Source of the DNA: Microbacterium timonense
GTDB taxonomy: Bacteria; Actinomycetota; Actinomycetes; Actinomycetales; Microbacteriaceae
Length of the DNA: 64,000 bases
NCBI RefSeq assembly: GCF_900292075.1
Contig: NZ_OLMV01000006.1
Coordinates: 62,001-126,000, forward strand
Direction: 5' to 3'
Shown here: positions 25,661 through 34,047 of the stretch, piece by piece
Layout of the letters: every line of letters starts with the position of its first letter
Numbering within the stretch: the stretch's first letter is position 1
The notes under the pieces: generated by a model
Seen by the model: the letters and a program-made list of their open reading frames with translations, nothing else
Told to the model about the DNA's origin: nothing
Database searches by the model: none
Program-made: the position numbers and the translations under genes

Positions 25661-25678
25661 CGGATGCCGCGGCATCCG
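25661..25678. promoter_or_regulatory. perfect 18-bp palindrome CGGATGCCGCGGCATCCG
   Basis: Lies between the divergent pyrimidine operon and histidine kinase gene, overlapping the expected -35 of the kinase promoter. It is built from two facing copies of GGATGCC, a heptamer unusually common throughout the window. Confidence 0.5.
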
Positions 25679-25687
25679 CCCCTCGCG

Positions 25688-25693
25688 TAACGT
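25688..25693 (+). promoter_or_regulatory. -10 element TAACGT, leaderless geometry
   Basis: TAACGT ends 6 nt (gaaacg) before the GTG at 25700 of the histidine kinase gene. Confidence 0.6.
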
Positions 25694-25699
25694 GAAACG

Positions 25700-26923
25700 G
25701 TGTTCCGCCGCCTGAAGACGTACCAGCTCGTGGTCGATGTCACGGTCGCGGTCGTCTTCCTCGTCACCGCGTGGCCCATCGAGACGGTGGTGGTCACCGG
25801 CGCGTTCGGGCTGGAGTACCGGCTGGGATCGCTCGGGCACGGCCTCATCGGCTTCGTGCTGGCGGCGCTGTTCAGCGCGGCCCTCGCCCTGCGCCGGCTC
25901 TCTCCAGCGCTGGCGCTGGGACTTGCCTGGCTGGGCGCGGTCGTCCAGATGGGTCTCGGCCGTCCTCCGAGCTACGCCGACGTCGCCATCTTCGCCGTGC
26001 TGTACGCGACCGCCGCGTACGGCTCGCGCGCGGTGTACTGGAGCGGGTTCGCCTCGGCGCTGGTGGGCGCGATCGTCATCACCGTGTACCTGTTCGCCGG
26101 ACCCTCCTTCGCCGGCGGCGGGCTGTCGTGGCACACCCTGCCCCTGGCGTTGGTCATGCTGGTCGCGGCGGCCTTCGCGCTCGGCCTCTCGTGGACCATC
26201 GGCGCCCTGGTGCGCACGGCGGTGCGGGCGCGGGAGAACCGCGAGGCTCAGCAGCGCGCCGAGGCGGAGACCGCAGCAGAGCATGAGCGCGTGCGCATCG
26301 CCCGCGACATGCATGACGTCGTCGCGCATTCGCTGGCCGTCGTGATCGCGCAGGCAGACGGTGCGCGCTACGCGGTGGCCGCGGGCGAGGCGAACCCCCA
26401 GGCCGCCTCGAGCACCCTCGATGCCGCGATCGCGGCCGAGGCGCTGACCACCATCTCGGCGACCGCCCGCTCGGCGCTGGCCGACGTGCGACTGCTGCTC
26501 GGCCAGTTGCGCCACCAGCAGGGCGACGGTCCGCAGCCGACGCTGGCCGATCTCGAGGAGCTGTACGCGCAGGTGCGTGCCGCCGGCGTACCGCTGCGGG
26601 TCGACGTCGACCCCGCCCCGCCGGGGGGGCCGCCCGCGGCCGTCCAGCTGGCCGTGTACCGCATCCTGCAGGAGGCGCTCACGAACGCGCTGCGGCACGG
26701 GATGCCCCAGGGCGAGGTCGCCGTCCGGCTGGCGTGGCTGCCCGACCGCGTCGAACTCGAGGTGAGCAACCCGCTCGCGCCCGGGCCCCGAGCGGCGAGG
26801 GCGGGGCACGGTCTCATCGGCATGCGGGAGCGGGCGCAGCTGGCCGGCGGCCGACTCGATGTCGTCGAGGACGACGGAGCGTTCACCGTCCGCGCACACG
26901 TCCCGGTCGGAGGTCCCGCATGA
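25700..26923 (+). CDS. NarL-type sensor histidine kinase
   Basis: A 407-residue membrane kinase. The N-terminal half contains about five hydrophobic helices (residues 10-170). A short coiled linker follows, then a HisKA_3 dimerisation domain with phospho-acceptor His205 in ARDMHDVVAHSL, and a C-terminal HATPase with LQEALTNALRHG and HGLIGMRERAQLAGG. It should phosphorylate the response regulator whose ATG overlaps its TGA (ATGA). The short extracytoplasmic loops suggest intramembrane or transporter-mediated sensing, as in Bce/Lia-like systems linked to ABC exporters. Confidence 0.94.
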   Translation: MFRRLKTYQLVVDVTVAVVFLVTAWPIETVVVTGAFGLEYRLGSLGHGLIGFVLAALFSAALALRRLSPALALGLAWLGAVVQMGLGRPPSYADVAIFAVLYATAAYGSRAVYWSGFASALVGAIVITVYLFAGPSFAGGGLSWHTLPLALVMLVAAAFALGLSWTIGALVRTAVRARENREAQQRAEAETAAEHERVRIARDMHDVVAHSLAVVIAQADGARYAVAAGEANPQAASSTLDAAIAAEALTTISATARSALADVRLLLGQLRHQQGDGPQPTLADLEELYAQVRAAGVPLRVDVDPAPPGGPPAAVQLAVYRILQEALTNALRHGMPQGEVAVRLAWLPDRVELEVSNPLAPGPRAARAGHGLIGMRERAQLAGGRLDVVEDDGAFTVRAHVPVGGPA

Positions 26924-27558
26924 TCCGCGTGGCGCTCGTGGACGACCAGGCGCTGTTCCGCGCGGGGATTCGCATGCTCGTGGACTCGCAGCCCGACCTC
27001 GAGGTCGTGGCCGAGGCATCCGACGGTCGCGAGGCCGTCGACGTCGTACGCCGCAGCCGGCCCGATGTCGTCCTCATGGACATCCGCATGCCCGTCATGG
27101 ACGGTCTCGCCGCCACCGCCGAACTGCTGACCGACCCCGACCCGCCCCGTATCGTGATGCTCACGACCTTCGACCTCGACGAGGCCGCCGCCCGTGCGAT
27201 CCGCCAGGGAGCCAGCGGCTTCCTCCTCAAGGATGCCGATCCCGAGTTCCTGCTCGCTGCGATCCGCACCGTGCACTCCGGATCGGCGGTGATCGCGGCA
27301 TCAGCGACCCGCGATCTGTTCGAGCGGTTCACGGATGCCGCCCCTCGGCCCGTTCCCGCCGCCTATCGCGAGCTCACCGAGCGCGAGCGCGAGATCTTCG
27401 CGCTGGCCGCCCGCGGGCTCTCCAACGCCGAGATCGCCGCACGCGAGTTCCTCTCCGAGGCGACGGTGAAGACGCACATCAGTCGCATCCTCACCAAGCT
27501 GGGCCTGCGCGACCGGGTGCAGCTCGTGGTCTTCGCGTTCGAGCACGACCTCGCCTAG
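26920..27558 (+). CDS. NarL/FixJ-family response regulator
   Basis: A 212-residue regulator. The receiver domain has the acidic pair Asp8/Asp9, phospho-acceptor Asp54 in VLMDIRMPVMDG, and the conserved Thr and Lys in MLTTFD and GFLLKDAD. A LuxR-type HTH fills the C-terminus (ELTEREREIFALAARGLSN, then ATVKTHISRIL). It overlaps the kinase gene by 4 bp. The likely target is the ABC exporter operon immediately downstream, where an inverted repeat lies in the spacer. Confidence 0.95.
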   Translation: MIRVALVDDQALFRAGIRMLVDSQPDLEVVAEASDGREAVDVVRRSRPDVVLMDIRMPVMDGLAATAELLTDPDPPRIVMLTTFDLDEAAARAIRQGASGFLLKDADPEFLLAAIRTVHSGSAVIAASATRDLFERFTDAAPRPVPAAYRELTEREREIFALAARGLSNAEIAAREFLSEATVKTHISRILTKLGLRDRVQLVVFAFEHDLA

Positions 27559-27582
27559 CCCGGACCCGGCGCGCCGCGGGAT

Positions 27583-27605
27583 CATCCTCGAGATGTACGA
27601 GGATG
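27583..27605. promoter_or_regulatory. inverted repeat CATCCTCG-N7-CGAGGATG
   Basis: Perfect 8-bp arms with a 7-bp spacer lie in the 97-bp gap between the response regulator and ABC exporter genes, about 38 bp upstream of the exporter -10. NarL-family regulators bind such inverted repeats, so this is a candidate operator. It could instead be a weak terminator stem, but there is no T-run. Confidence 0.5.
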
Positions 27606-27642
27606 CCTCCGCAGGCCGACGCGCGCGACACCGGGCCGTTCC

Positions 27643-27648
27643 TAACGT
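27643..27648 (+). promoter_or_regulatory. -10 element TAACGT before ABC exporter
   Basis: TAACGT ends 7 nt (cgaaggc) before ATG 27656. The gap also carries gaagg, a possible SD, so leaderless and SD-led initiation are both possible. Confidence 0.5.
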
Positions 27649-27655
27649 CGAAGGC

Positions 27656-28441
27656 ATGGAACTCTCATCGACAGACCTGGGCCTGGCTGCCCGGGTGCAG
27701 CAGCTCACCAAGACCTACGGCGCGGGCGAGAGCACGGTGCACGCGCTGGACGGCGTGAGCGTCGGGATCCGCCGCGGCGAGTTCACCGCGATCATGGGGC
27801 CGTCCGGCTCCGGCAAGTCCACGCTGATGCACATCATGGCGGGCCTGGACGCCCCCACCTCCGGTCGCGCGTGGATCGGCGACACCGACATCACGGGACT
27901 CTCCGACCTCGAACTGACGATCCTGCGCCGGCGCCGCGTCGGCTTCGTCTTCCAGGCCTTCAATCTCGTGCCCACCCTCGACGCGATCGGCAACATCCTC
28001 CTGCCGTTCGACCTGGACGGTCGCCGGCCCACGACGCTGGAGCGCGCGCGCATCGACGGCCTCGTCGAGCGGCTGGGATTGACAAGCCGGCTCGGTCACC
28101 GCCCGCACCAGCTGTCGGGCGGGCAGCAGCAGCGGGTGGCGATCGCCCGGGCACTGGCCACCGCACCGGACCTCGTCTTCGCCGACGAACCGACCGGCAA
28201 CCTCGACTCGCGCTCGGGACGCGAGGTGCTCGCGCTGCTGGCCGCCGCCAGCCGCGAACAGGGGCAGTCCATCGCGATGGTCACGCACGATCCGGTCGCC
28301 GCCTCGCACGCCGACCGCGTGCTGTTCCTCGGCGACGGCCGCATCGTCGCCGACAAGCCGCGTCAGAGCGCCGAGGAGATCTCGGCCTACATGCTCGCCA
28401 CCGAGCTCGGCGCGGCACCGGCCGTCGAGGTGGCCTCGTGA
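27656..28441 (+). CDS. ABC transporter ATP-binding protein (MacB/LolD type)
   Basis: A 261-residue ATPase with Walker [10 protein letters not shown] (48-56), Q-loop [14 protein letters not shown], signature LSGGQQQR (153-160) and Walker [14 protein letters not shown] (173-185). The QxFNL and TGNLDS signatures mark the MacB/FtsE-like class, which partners with FtsX-type permeases. The stop overlaps the GTG start of such a permease (GTGA). Substrates of this class are often antimicrobial peptides or lipids. Confidence 0.95.
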   Translation: MELSSTDLGLAARVQQLTKTYGAGESTVHALDGVSVGIRRGEFTAIMGPSGSGKSTLMHIMAGLDAPTSGRAWIGDTDITGLSDLELTILRRRRVGFVFQAFNLVPTLDAIGNILLPFDLDGRRPTTLERARIDGLVERLGLTSRLGHRPHQLSGGQQQRVAIARALATAPDLVFADEPTGNLDSRSGREVLALLAAASREQGQSIAMVTHDPVAASHADRVLFLGDGRIVADKPRQSAEEISAYMLATELGAAPAVEVAS

Positions 28442-29922
28442 GCGCCGTCGCCGAGACCCGGGTCGGACGGATGCCGCGGCCCGGCGCGGGAGGCGCGCGC
28501 GCGGCGACCGCCGCACCGGCGTGGCTGCGCGAACGGGGAATGGGCGCGAGCATCCTCGTGTCGGCGATCTCCACCGCGTTCGGCGCCGTCCTCTTGAGCG
28601 CCACCGGCTTCATCGCCGCGTTGCTTGAGGCGGACCCCTACATCGGTGACAGCGAGACGCTCGCCGTGGTGCTGGCCATCCTGAGCGTGCTGCTCATCGG
28701 GGTCGCCGTCTATGTCGCGGCCATCGTGACGGCCAACACGTTCGCCACGGTGATCGCCGGCCGCACCCGTCGCATCGCACTGCTGCGTCTGATCGGGGCG
28801 TCGGCGCGCTCGCAGCGAGCCGAAGTGGCGCGGCAGGGTCTGATCGTCGGGATCGTGGGCGCGGCCATGGGGCTCGTCGGCGGGATCCTGGTGTCGTGGG
28901 CCGGCGTGGTGGCGGCCACGCAGCTGCTGGGGATCGACGGAGTGGAATACGCCGTGGTGCGGCCGGTGCTGGCCATCCCCGCCATCGTCGTCGCCCTCAC
29001 CACGTGGGCCGCCGCGTGGGTAGGGTCCCGTCGCGTGCTGACCGTCACGCCGCTGCAGGCGCTCGGCGGGTCGGTCGAGGCGTCCCACGACGCGTTCACC
29101 CGACGGGGCGTCCGCAACGGCGCCGCCGTGACGCTCTTCGCCATCGGCGGCATCCTGTTGGCGGGCGGCATCGTGCTGGGCCTTGCCAGCCCGCTCGGGG
29201 TCATCGTCGCCTTCTTCGGCGGCATCTTCTCGTTCACCGGGCTCGCGATGGGGGCGACGCTGGTCATGCCTCCGGTGCTGCGCCTCGTGGGCAGGCTCTT
29301 CGGCTCGTCCGCCACCGCGCGACTGGCCGCCGAGAACGCCTTGCGCTACCCGGAGCGTTCGAGCCGCATGGCCATCGGCGTGGTCATGGGCGTGACGCTG
29401 GTGACGATGTTCGCCGTCGCACTGGAGACGGTGAAGGCGGTGCTGACGGCCTCGGCGGGCGGAGAGGCGCCCGAGGAGCTCACCACGCTGCTCGACACGT
29501 TCGCCGGCATCATGATGGGGCTCGTCGCCGTCTCCGCCGTGATCGCGGCTGTCGGCCTCGTCAACCTCCTGACGATCGGCGTGGTGCAGCGCCGGCGCGA
29601 GCTGGGGCTGCTGCGGGCGCTGGGCGTCTCGACGGGGCAGGTGCGCCGCATGGTCCTGCTGGAGGCGGCGCACATCACCGTCGCCGCCACCGTGACCGGC
29701 CTCGTGCTCGGCGTCGCCTACGGCTGGGCCGGTGCGCAGTCGCTGCTCGGCTCGGTGCCGATGCCGCCGTCGTTCTCGGCGCCCACGCTGGTCGCCCCGG
29801 CCGTGCCGTGGCTTCCCGTGGTGATCATCGTGGCAGCCACGGCCGTGCTCACACTGGTCGCCGCCGTCGTGCCGACGCGGCTCGCGACGCGGGTGGCCCC
29901 GGTCGAGGCGCTCGCCGAGTGA
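28438..29922 (+). CDS. FtsX-like ABC transporter permease
   Basis: A 494-residue membrane protein, GTG-started and coupled by 4-bp overlap to its ATPase. Hydrophobic segments occur near residues 37-60, 78-100, 130-155, 175-195, 235-275, 365-390 and 435-485, consistent with two FtsX-type modules in tandem. The cytoplasmic motifs ANTFATVIAGRTRRIALLRLIGAS and VQRRRELGLLRALGVSTGQ (each read in part) are the typical FtsX elbow sequences. Likely exports a toxic or envelope-active compound sensed by the adjacent two-component system. Confidence 0.93.
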   Translation: MSAVAETRVGRMPRPGAGGARAATAAPAWLRERGMGASILVSAISTAFGAVLLSATGFIAALLEADPYIGDSETLAVVLAILSVLLIGVAVYVAAIVTANTFATVIAGRTRRIALLRLIGASARSQRAEVARQGLIVGIVGAAMGLVGGILVSWAGVVAATQLLGIDGVEYAVVRPVLAIPAIVVALTTWAAAWVGSRRVLTVTPLQALGGSVEASHDAFTRRGVRNGAAVTLFAIGGILLAGGIVLGLASPLGVIVAFFGGIFSFTGLAMGATLVMPPVLRLVGRLFGSSATARLAAENALRYPERSSRMAIGVVMGVTLVTMFAVALETVKAVLTASAGGEAPEELTTLLDTFAGIMMGLVAVSAVIAAVGLVNLLTIGVVQRRRELGLLRALGVSTGQVRRMVLLEAAHITVAATVTGLVLGVAYGWAGAQSLLGSVPMPPSFSAPTLVAPAVPWLPVVIIVAATAVLTLVAAVVPTRLATRVAPVEALAE

Positions 29923-30031
29923 CGGTGGACGGCGGCTGCGGCGCCGGCTTCGCGCTGCGGCCGCCGTTCACTCCTGCGCGGACACCGCAAGGGGGGTGTG
30001 CGCACACGCGCCACGGGTGCAGGCTCACCCC

Positions 30032-30625
30032 ATGCAGATCGACATCGTGGAGCACGAACCGCCCTATCGCGTCGGCGTCATCGTCGGCAGTCTGTCGCGC
30101 GAGTCCATCAACCGGCGCCTCGCCATGGCGCTGCAGCGGCTGGCTCCGCCGGAGCTCGACTTCTTCGAGATCTCGTACTCCGACCTTCCGCTGTACAACC
30201 GGGACCTGGATGCGGACTATCCGCAGGTCGCCCTCGACTTCAAGGCCGCCATCCGCTCGGCCGACGCCGTGCTGTTCGTGACTCCCGAGTACAACCGGTC
30301 CCTGCCCGGGGCGCTCAAGAACGCCATCGACTGGGGGAGCCGGCCCTGGGGCCAGAACGCGTGGTCCGACAAGCCGACGGCCGTGATCGGCGCTTCCGCC
30401 GGACAGATCGGGACCGCCGTCGGCCAGCAGTCCCTCCGGGCGACGCTGAGCTTCCTCAACGCCCGTCAGATGACCTCCCCCGAGGCGTACATCCACTTCA
30501 CGCCCGGCCTCATCGAGGCGGACGGCGAGGTGACGGTGCCCGCCACCGAGGAGTTCCTCCGCATGTTCATGACGAAGTTCCTGGAGTACACCGCGCGCGT
30601 GCTCACCGTCATCCCGCAGGCGTGA
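30032..30625 (+). CDS. NADPH-dependent FMN reductase family protein
   Basis: A 197-residue flavodoxin-fold reductase. The phosphate-binding loop is GSLSRESINRRLA (19-31) and the family motif is PEYNRSLPGALKNAIDW (85-101). ATG 30032 is placed before the fold start; a weak CAGGCT hexamer ends 6 nt upstream. Expected to reduce FMN, quinones or azo compounds. Its 3' end overlaps the convergent SRPBCC-like gene by 17 bp. Confidence 0.92.
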   Translation: MQIDIVEHEPPYRVGVIVGSLSRESINRRLAMALQRLAPPELDFFEISYSDLPLYNRDLDADYPQVALDFKAAIRSADAVLFVTPEYNRSLPGALKNAIDWGSRPWGQNAWSDKPTAVIGASAGQIGTAVGQQSLRATLSFLNARQMTSPEAYIHFTPGLIEADGEVTVPATEEFLRMFMTKFLEYTARVLTVIPQA

Positions 30626-31136
30626 TCTCCGGGCCCTCGGGCTGCACAGGCGGCTCCGGGTCGTGCGCCCAGGTGGGGGCCAAGGCCCGGATGCGGGCGC
30701 CCCGCCACTGCCACGTCGCCCACAGCACCGGCCACAGCGCCGGCGCAGCACCGCCGCCGATCACGAGCCGATCCCGCCACAGCGTCCGTGCCGGATCGCC
30801 CGGCGCCGGAGAGACGGCCATCTGGTGGTCCCAGACGTCCAGGCTCGCCAGCGGCCCCGTCAACGGGATCCCGCTGTCGCGGAAGATCCGCACCGGCCCG
30901 TCCGGTCCGTCGACGGTGCGCTCGCCGGCGTGGATGAGCTGGCGCCCGATCGGCACCAGCCCGAGCGCCGACAGCTGCACCGGCACGTCGTCGCCCGCGG
31001 ACAGTGACGTCGGCAGCCCGCTCGGCACGAGGGGCTCGAGGTCCACGAGCGGCCCGTAGAGCTCGGCCACCGCGCGTGGCGAGTGAAGCGCCCGCCACGC
31101 CGCGTCGGCGTCGCAGTCGATCACGAACTTCAGCAT
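30609..31136 (-). CDS. hypothetical SRPBCC-like protein
   Basis: About 175 residues, starting MLKFVIDCDADAAWRALHSP, which resembles the first strand and helix of SRPBCC/START lipid-binding domains. The W-rich stretch LWPVLWATWQWRGARIRAL near the C-terminus fits the long C-terminal helix of that fold. ATG 31136 is used; ATG 31145 and GTG 31160 are in-frame alternatives, and a GACACT hexamer sits 5 nt before 31145. Function unknown. Confidence 0.7.
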   Translation of the reverse strand: MLKFVIDCDADAAWRALHSPRAVAELYGPLVDLEPLVPSGLPTSLSAGDDVPVQLSALGLVPIGRQLIHAGERTVDGPDGPVRIFRDSGIPLTGPLASLDVWDHQMAVSPAPGDPARTLWRDRLVIGGGAAPALWPVLWATWQWRGARIRALAPTWAHDPEPPVQPEGPEITPAG

Positions 31137-31189
31137 GATCCGCATGCTCCAGTGTCGCACCGGCGCCCAGCGCCCGGGATGCCGCCGCC

Positions 31190-31195
31190 TAGGCT
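31190..31195 (+). promoter_or_regulatory. -10 element TAGGCT, leaderless geometry
   Basis: TAGGCT ends 6 nt (ggacgg) before ATG 31202. Confidence 0.6.
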
Positions 31196-31201
31196 GGACG
31201 G

Positions 31202-31861
31202 ATGGCCGAGGGTCCGTTCGATCAGTACCGCTATCAGGTCCGCCACGAGTGGGGCGTCGACGGTCTGCGGCGCCTCGCGCCGGCCGACGTGGTCGTGGTC
31301 GTGGACGTGCTCCGGTTCTCCACGACCGTGACGGATGCCGTGGGACGCGGCGAGGAGATCCCGCTCGACGCCGCCGCGCACGCGGTGTCGATCAACGGCG
31401 CCGCCATCGCGCAGATCGCGGCGGAGACCGGCTCCGTTGTCCTGCTGGGATGCCTCCGCAACGCCTCGGCGGTCGCGGCCGCCATCCTGGACATCCAGCG
31501 TGGGCGCGGCGAGCGCACCAGCATCGCCGTGATCGCCGCGGGGGAGCGCGCGGGGAAGGAGCCTGCCGCTCCGGTGCGCTTCGCGGTGGAGGACCAACTC
31601 GGCGCCGGTGCGATCATCGACGCGCTCGGCGACCTGGGGATCGACCACACCTCGCCCGAGGCGGCGGCGGCGTGCGAGTCGTTCCGCGGCCTCCGTGGCG
31701 CCGCCCGGCACCTTCTGACCGCCAGCGGCTCAGGACAGGAGCTGCTGCTCCGCGGTGCATCCGCGTCGGACGCCGCACGCGACGAGGTGCTGAACGCGGC
31801 GGCGCTGGATGCGGCATCCGTCGTTCCCCGCCTGCGCGACGGCGTCTTCACGACGTACTGA
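31202..31861 (+). CDS. 2-phosphosulfolactate phosphatase (ComB) family protein
   Basis: A 219-residue member of the ComB family. Visible: VVVVDVLRFSTTV (31-43) with the conserved Asp, and GCLRNASAVAAAI, corresponding to the family active site GxRNA. ComB acts in coenzyme M synthesis in methanogens; bacteria carrying it generally lack that pathway, so the physiological substrate here is unknown. No ComA or ComC homologue is nearby. The TGA stop is the first three bases of a 21-bp tandem repeat. Confidence 0.88.
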   Translation: MAEGPFDQYRYQVRHEWGVDGLRRLAPADVVVVVDVLRFSTTVTDAVGRGEEIPLDAAAHAVSINGAAIAQIAAETGSVVLLGCLRNASAVAAAILDIQRGRGERTSIAVIAAGERAGKEPAAPVRFAVEDQLGAGAIIDALGDLGIDHTSPEAAAACESFRGLRGAARHLLTASGSGQELLLRGASASDAARDEVLNAAALDAASVVPRLRDGVFTTY

Positions 31862-31900
31862 GCGCGACGTGTGGCGCATTGAGCGCCACGTGTGGCGTGC
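31859..31900 (+). repeat. two tandem copies of a 21-bp repeat at a gene end
   Basis: Two adjacent copies (31859-31879 and 31880-31900) share tgagcgc and acgtgtggcg. The second contains CGCCAC-GT-GTGGCG, an inverted repeat. The first begins with the stop codon of the upstream gene. It lies between convergent genes. Confidence 0.75.
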
Positions 31901-31945
31901 GGAACGCCGCGTCGGGCTGCGCGTCTGTGCTCGTGCCCGTGGGGC

Positions 31946-32437
31946 TCAGTCCCGCGGCGTCATGGCCGCCAGGCGGGTGGCGCGGGTGATCTCGCGCCTG
32001 GTCCAGGTGAACACGTGGCGCTCGTCGAACCGCGGCGCGCACCTTGCGCACGACGTCGGACGTGTCGCCTTGCGGTGCCGGTACGCGATATGCCCTGCCG
32101 GGCAGACGCCGATCCACGGGGCGAGTTCGGTCGCCGTCTCGCCCTGGTGGGTCGTGCCGCCGACATAGCCGAGGTCCCGCGCGATCTCCTTCCATCGCGC
32201 GCCGTGACCGGCCCGCGGCCCCGCGAGCGCGTGCGCGACCTCGTGCAGCAGTGTCTGATGGTTCGTGTCGTCGTCGTACCGCGCCGCGAGGTAGCGCGAC
32301 AGGCTGATGCGCTTGCGGGTGTAGTCGCACAGGCCGGCACGCCGCTTCGCGTTGTCGAACGCGAACGTCCACGACGGATCGAGGTGGGCGGCGATGAGGG
32401 CCTCGGCCCAGTGCCGCACGCGGTGCAGTTCCGACAT
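31946..32437 (-). CDS. SprT-like zinc-metalloprotease-domain protein
   Basis: A 163-residue protein with a SprT-like domain. The zinc motif HEVAH is at 65-69 with a further His78 in GHGARWKEIARDLGY. A C-terminal zinc-ribbon-like region has VCPAGH and SCARC. SprT/Spartan relatives process DNA-protein crosslinks, but bacterial SprT is poorly characterised. Its promoter is leaderless type. Confidence 0.9.
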   Translation of the reverse strand: MSELHRVRHWAEALIAAHLDPSWTFAFDNAKRRAGLCDYTRKRISLSRYLAARYDDDTNHQTLLHEVAHALAGPRAGHGARWKEIARDLGYVGGTTHQGETATELAPWIGVCPAGHIAYRHRKATRPTSCARCAPRFDERHVFTWTRREITRATRLAAMTPRD

Positions 32438-32443
32438 ACGGCG

Positions 32444-32449
32444 AGACTA
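32444..32449 (-). promoter_or_regulatory. -10 element TAGTCT, leaderless geometry
   Basis: On the minus strand TAGTCT ends 6 nt (cgccgt) before the ATG at 32437. Confidence 0.6.
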
Positions 32450-32485
32450 GAACGTATCTCCGACACTCACGGTCGCGGCGTCCGA

Positions 32486-33013
32486 TCAGCTGGCGACGGA
32501 TGCCGCGGCACGGCGGCGATCAGCGGCATCGATGGCGAGCAGCGTCGACTCGAGCTGGTCCTCGGTGGCACCGGACTCCTGCCGCAGGAACAGCGCGCGC
32601 TTGAAGTCCTTGCGGGCGGCCTCGAAGTCCCCCGCGTCGAAGTTGACCTTGCCGCGGTGCTGGTAGGCGAACGCGGCGATGCCGGCCCAGCCCTGCCCCT
32701 CGGCCTCTTCGGCGCACATCGTGAGCTCCTGCTCGGCGGCGGCGTACGACCCGCGCGCCTGCATGACCGTCGCATGCAGGATGCGTGCCCGCAGCAGATC
32801 CTTGCGGGTGCCGGCCATGCGGGCCACGCGCACCGATTGCTCCGAGATGACGAGGGCGTCCTCCGCGCGGTCGAGCACCTTGAGGAGCCAGACCCGTTCG
32901 AGCAGGGCCGGCAGACTCCGCTGCTCGCCGATCTCCTCGAGCCGTTCGCGGCACTGGCGGGGGTCCACCTGCTCGCGGAGAGTGTCGGGGTCGTACCCGC
33001 GGATGTAGCTCAC
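32486..33013 (-). CDS. small TPR-like hypothetical protein
   Basis: A 175-residue helical protein, GTG-started behind gaagggag. Alternating helices with TPR-like Ala/Gly/Leu spacing are visible (LLKVLDRAEDALVISEQS, FAYQHRGKVNFDAGDFEAA, DFKRALFLRQESG). It probably forms four to five helix pairs acting in protein contacts. No catalytic motif. Open frame continues upstream to 33661 but overlaps the spermidine-synthase-like gene antisense and is rejected. Confidence 0.8.
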   Translation of the reverse strand: MSYIRGYDPDTLREQVDPRQCRERLEEIGEQRSLPALLERVWLLKVLDRAEDALVISEQSVRVARMAGTRKDLLRARILHATVMQARGSYAAAEQELTMCAEEAEGQGWAGIAAFAYQHRGKVNFDAGDFEAARKDFKRALFLRQESGATEDQLESTLLAIDAADRRRAAASVAS

Positions 33014-33120
33014 GTCTGACTCCCTTCGCCGCGCCGGTGGGCCCTTCCAGTGTGCCTGCCGGTCGCCGCACGGCGGCCGTGCCACGCCGGGTGGCGGCAT
33101 CCCTCCCGGACGCGCAGGCG

Positions 33121-33981
33121 TCACCGGGTGAACACGGATGACGACGGCTTGGGCGACGGGGTCGCGTCGGCGTCGGTGGCCACCCGGGCGCCCCGCGCGA
33201 ACTCGTCGACCTCGCGGCCTTCGGCGACCTTCGCGGGGTGCGGGCCGGCGGCCATGAGCCGCGGCAACCACTCGGTCGGAAGGGGGGCGCGGGAGGCCGC
33301 GATCACGAGATTGCCGAAGCGCCGGCCCTTGAGCGTCTGCACCTCGGCCAGCACGATGACGTGGTCGAGCACCGCCTGCACGGTGGCGACCTCGCGGCGC
33401 GCGAATGCCAGGCCGGCGCCGTCGGCGACGTTCACGAGGAGCACGCCATCCGGAGCGAGGAACCGCACCGCCTCGGTGAAGAACTCGACCGTGGTCAGGT
33501 GCGCCGGCGTCTGCGCTCCCGAGTAGACGTCCGAGATGAGCAGGTCCGCCGCGCCGACGAGCCCGGCAGGCAGCCGGCGGAGCGTCTCGCGCGCGTCGCC
33601 GATCCGCACCCGGATGGCGGCGCCGCGGGGCAGCGGCAGGTTCTCGCGCACCAGATCCCACAGCGCCGGCTCCAGCTCGACGACCTGCTGCCGCGACCCG
33701 GGTCGTGTGGCCTCGACGTAGCGGGGGAGGGTGAGGGCGCCGGCGCCGAGGTGGATCGCGGTGAGCGGCTGCCCCGGCATCCGCAGCCGGTCGATCACCG
33801 CGGCCATGCGCGCGACGTACTCGAAGTGCAGGTGCGTGGGATCGTCGAGGTCGACGTGCGACTGCGGTGTGCCGTCGACGTCGAGCTCCCAGCCGCCGCC
33901 GAAGGGCGACCTCACGATGCGGGCGACGGTGCCGTCCGAGAGCCGGATCGCCGGGGGCGCGTCATCCCTCGCGCGTGCCAT
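33121..33981 (-). CDS. spermidine-synthase-like SAM-binding protein
   Basis: A 286-residue protein with the spermidine-synthase/methyltransferase Rossmann fold. The nucleotide-binding loop is IHLGAGALTLPRYV, followed by the acidic strand end VVELEPAL, and LLISDVYSGAQTPAHLTT carries the aspartate region. Related actinobacterial proteins are annotated as spermidine synthase but often lack full polyamine-binding residues, so the activity is uncertain. TAACGT lies 6 nt before the ATG. Confidence 0.85.
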   Translation of the reverse strand: MARARDDAPPAIRLSDGTVARIVRSPFGGGWELDVDGTPQSHVDLDDPTHLHFEYVARMAAVIDRLRMPGQPLTAIHLGAGALTLPRYVEATRPGSRQQVVELEPALWDLVRENLPLPRGAAIRVRIGDARETLRRLPAGLVGAADLLISDVYSGAQTPAHLTTVEFFTEAVRFLAPDGVLLVNVADGAGLAFARREVATVQAVLDHVIVLAEVQTLKGRRFGNLVIAASRAPLPTEWLPRLMAAGPHPAKVAEGREVDEFARGARVATDADATPSPKPSSSVFTR

Positions 33982-33987
33982 GGCTCC

Positions 33988-33993
33988 ACGTTA
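33988..33993 (-). promoter_or_regulatory. -10 element TAACGT, leaderless geometry
   Basis: On the minus strand TAACGT ends 6 nt (ggagcc) before the ATG at 33981. Confidence 0.6.
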
Positions 33994-34047
33994 GCCGCCG
34001 GGATCCCGTCCCGTGCCGCCGCGAGGCCGCCTGGCCCCGGCCCGGCG

